Shown here one piece after another: positions 54,001 to 54,855 of a stretch of 54,855 bases of DNA. The notes below the pieces were generated by a model. The model was given only the letters and a program-made list of their open reading frames with translations. It did no database searches and was not told the DNA's origin. The stretch covers positions 1 to 54,855 of the forward strand of contig CAKMKH010000033.1 in the NCBI GenBank assembly GCA_927441705.1, given 5' to 3'. The number at the start of each line of letters is the position of its first letter. Positions within the stretch are counted from its first letter, which is position 1. The position numbers were made by a program, and so were the translations under genes. This stretch comes from an uncultured Acholeplasmataceae bacterium (lineage in GTDB: Bacteria > Bacillota_I > Bacilli_A > Acholeplasmatales > Acholeplasmataceae).

Positions 54001-54695
54001 TGTGAAGTCAATAAATGATAATTATTCTTTATACTTAAATATACTTTATCATTTTCTTCTTTGATGATCTGATTTTTACTTTCTATTTCGTCTAATTCAA
54101 TTTGTATATCAGATTTAAACTGTTCTAAGTTTATATTTACTTCATTAATGATTGCGGCATAAATTTTTTCTAAATTATAGAAAGATTCTTTTTGTTCATC
54201 TTCAATTTCTTTGGATAATTCTTGATACACTTTTCTAGATTTCAGTTTTTCTTTATCAAATTGAGCTTTCTCACGTTTTAACTGTGTCTCAAGTGCCTTA
54301 AGTTTTTCATCATATTCTATTTTTAATTTATCTTTAGTATCTTCAAATCCTTTAATAATTTGTTTTTGTTCGATATTAATTTTTTGTAAATCAGATATTT
54401 TATCTTTTTGAAATTGATCAATAGCAATTTTATGTGATTCATTAAATACTAAAAGGTCATGATTGAGAGCTTCAATCTGACTCACATAATTTTTATGAAT
54501 TTGTAGGTTTACATCAAGCGCAATTTTTTGTCTGAACTTAATATTTTGATCAATCCAAGACATAGTTGGATTGATATCATTTAAAAGAACCACCAATTTT
54601 TTTGAAATTGATAGGTATTTTTGTTCTTGATGAAGTTCTTGTTTGAAAAGACTTTCAAACTTATCTATGTTAGCTATCTTTAAAATGGTAATCAC
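51084..54695 (-). CDS. Giant coiled-coil protein (1203 residues), unknown function
   Basis: I do not recognise this protein. Almost all of it is Lys/Glu/Gln/Leu/Asn-rich helix with few Gly or Pro. It has no Cys, no Walker motif, no signal peptide and no membrane helix. A less regular region lies at about 655-715 (contains LYLLPSHPEVFKRML), so the shape may be two long rods around a central hinge. This resembles an SMC-like rod without ATPase heads, or a cytoskeletal or scaffold protein. The start is uncertain: the GTG at 54695 lies only about five bases after the predicted transcript start, so a later codon, possibly ATT, may be used. It sits convergent to obg and divergent from ruvA. Confidence 0.75.
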   Translation of the reverse strand: MITILKIANIDKFESLFKQELHQEQKYLSISKKLVVLLNDINPTMSWIDQNIKFRQKIALDVNLQIHKNYVSQIEALNHDLLVFNESHKIAIDQFQKDKISDLQKINIEQKQIIKGFEDTKDKLKIEYDEKLKALETQLKREKAQFDKEKLKSRKVYQELSKEIEDEQKESFYNLEKIYAAIINEVNINLEQFKSDIQIELDEIESKNQIIKEENDKVYLSIKNNYHLLTSQFNQAINKLKRIHEKAKNQLEATHKVKIEPVAHRLEQLNLEYQETVDKAKKQYQQNLLILDDLFNEQKSKYELKKDKIIHTSNEAITLLNSKLSAFRESIAKSKLDESRTYRGEIKKADHAEQKDKINRELTNVLRNLDNDLNKQILRTQKDIVTKHRELQQNLYNHDLRHLKEMNDWRLQRNLLSYAYKQEIAKIDLNFNHNLSLSKKHLDLLEESYKYQLHILNITLKRDLLQLETQLQVQSQVQERELNLLNNDQHLSTYISKYDIAKINHKYQIKIENENLKELNAKLDFDSETQVVRVTSQLELEKVKSKRDFTQNEQDIRSEIADALFEKNKHHIHKAYTLDIEDIKQQEKLNQIEKKYQIEKIKLDQQKKHHNQEYISLEMKSKHQAEISHQKATRLMKLYLNELNDQQKQSELMFYALRMFYKKHQDIKTIIKELYLLPSHPEVFKRMLNYFLELETIFQEGITKVVTYFKTLDQQYYQKKIDDQTEYKYMLKHEDSMNLFAQELQKIKTQESEVKKEIDALEQQFFIEQQNLERQMQFITQLEKINVNIHSGIIQSTSKHKDIKSNHGLIQNHEKEIKNIKHKLSLIEKAIDKKHLKLLPFERQINQINDNMLREQEILKKHQQKESNFYEVNQHNNQKIYDTMLKDFIAFTNQHVAFIKTLEDTAYVTDSQLNQEEKKLSRVQYVFEQKLIKNQQSLLKHIYSFYHDNDQKQTDIVTDFDKSQEHWVNELKKNNQYVLSQIERFAKKNIIDKDNDIKNQEDLYKSTKDAKVADLDKTLNNVQHNIKTLEFRLQEHLSFMKQELKSINDNQTQIANQSYQEYQKQQELLKSNYQKHLLKYQQTLEQEERTYQNFLQSTDNKNQTLLSRFEQNRLKQLENHKQKNEHFDQDLEKSRAIQEKREKTYEQDVSSMQENRAHEIRNMNEHIKKYNHKSEKAQHKIMHQEAKSLRKNFRFKIKELHLK

Positions 54696-54706
54696 ATCCT
54701 AAAATT

Positions 54707-54715
54707 ATTATATCA
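54707..54715 (-). promoter_or_regulatory. Extended -10 promoter of the coiled-coil gene
   Basis: Minus strand TGATATAAT. The transcript would start near 54700, about five bases before the GTG, giving an almost leaderless mRNA. Confidence 0.6.
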
Positions 54716-54751
54716 TAATCAAGAGTTAAGATAGAAAAAACTATCAAAAAA

Positions 54752-54760
54752 TGTTATAAT
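54752..54760 (+). promoter_or_regulatory. Extended -10 promoter of ruvA
   Basis: TGTTATAAT lies 33 bases before the ruvA ATG. No clear -35 is present. Confidence 0.6.
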
Positions 54761-54793
54761 AAAATGAAAAGATAAAAAGCAAGGTGAAACAAT

Positions 54794-54855
54794 ATGTTTG
54801 CGTATGTAAAAGGCGTAGTAACGCTCATTAGACCAAGTTATATAGTTGTTGATGT
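54794..54855 (+). CDS. ruvA: Holliday junction DNA helicase subunit RuvA, N-terminal fragment (cut by window end)
   Basis: The first 20 codons read MFAYVKGVVTLIRPSYIVVD, matching the RuvA N-terminal OB-fold strand (M-Y-A-Y-x-x-G-x-x-x-x-x-x-P-x-Y-x-V-x-x-V). AAGGTG precedes the ATG. The gene order obg-ruvA also fits Bacillus. The rest of the gene and ruvB lie beyond the window. Confidence 0.88.
   Translation, partial: MFAYVKGVVTLIRPSYIVVD

Noticed and set aside
1-54855. UGA read as tryptophan
   Set aside because: The permease and the T-box GNAT gene end on TGA at expected lengths, and no gene needs an in-frame TGA, so the standard code is used.
1-54855. tRNA, rRNA genes or CRISPR arrays
   Set aside because: Intergenic gaps are short and none shows a cloverleaf, rRNA segment or regularly spaced repeats.

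Overview
The window looks like a chromosome segment of a wall-less, low-GC bacterium of the Acholeplasma type (class Mollicutes, order Acholeplasmatales). The evidence is strong AT bias, short intergenic gaps, Firmicutes-like gene content and order, and the standard genetic code. Genes end on TAA, TAG or TGA, and no in-frame TGA is needed to keep an open frame, unlike Mycoplasma and Spiroplasma. The genus is inferred from gene content; no rRNA or tRNA gene lies in the window.

Layout. (1) 1-268: the right end of an ISL3-type insertion sequence, abutting the stop codon of hypA. (2) 269-4838, minus: a four-gene operon (membrane protein, hypB, a large Fe-S/FAD/NAD(P) oxidoreductase, hypA), divergent from an AraC-type regulator at 5007. 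No hydrogenase is visible. (3) 6016-10239: an inositol-phosphatase-like enzyme, a CoA-disulfide reductase/NADH oxidase-like flavoprotein, an OFA-type MFS transporter and an unknown membrane protein. (4) 10342-14329: a BusR-like regulator (GntR plus RCK_C) followed by a glycine-betaine-type ABC transporter. (5) 14455-18941: glmS-glmM-glmU, a complete route to UDP-GlcNAc. (6) 19087-24710: a GNAT enzyme, a cytosolic GH20 hexosaminidase, glutamine synthetase and oligoendopeptidase F. (7) 24791-26911: a CpsC/CpsD/CpsB tyrosine-kinase/phosphatase module. (8) 27001-30671: a YwaF-like membrane protein, a branched-chain aminotransferase, a membrane EAL phosphodiesterase and a 26-residue membrane peptide. 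(9) 30738-35106, minus: an O-antigen ligase/Wzy-like protein, an HPr-kinase/PEPCK-fold protein and a double-GNAT protein. (10) 35264-54855: tig, lon, ysxC, degV, galE, a T-box, a GNAT gene, a fused valS-folC, radC, a DUF697 protein, a TrmB-like regulator, rplU-prp-rpmA, obg, a 1203-residue coiled-coil protein (minus) and the start of ruvA. This block is a shrunken version of the Bacillus subtilis tig-to-ruvA region without its sporulation, Min and Mre genes.

How the genes work together. GlmSMU, GalE, the CpsBCD phosphorelay and the Wzy-like protein suggest that a surface polysaccharide or aminosugar polymer is still made without peptidoglycan. The BusR/OpuA unit suggests c-di-AMP-controlled uptake of compatible solutes, which fits osmotic fragility. 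The EAL protein suggests c-di-GMP or a related dinucleotide is also degraded here. Regulation visible in the sequence includes a T-box, a degenerate CIRCE element at lon, an L21 leader, many intrinsic terminators and a recurring extended -10 promoter (TGnTATAAT).

The most notable observations are the in-frame ValS-FolC fusion, the hyp operon without a hydrogenase, the hairpin that contains the radC ribosome binding site, the 26-residue peptide downstream of the EAL gene, and the giant coiled-coil protein between obg and ruvA.
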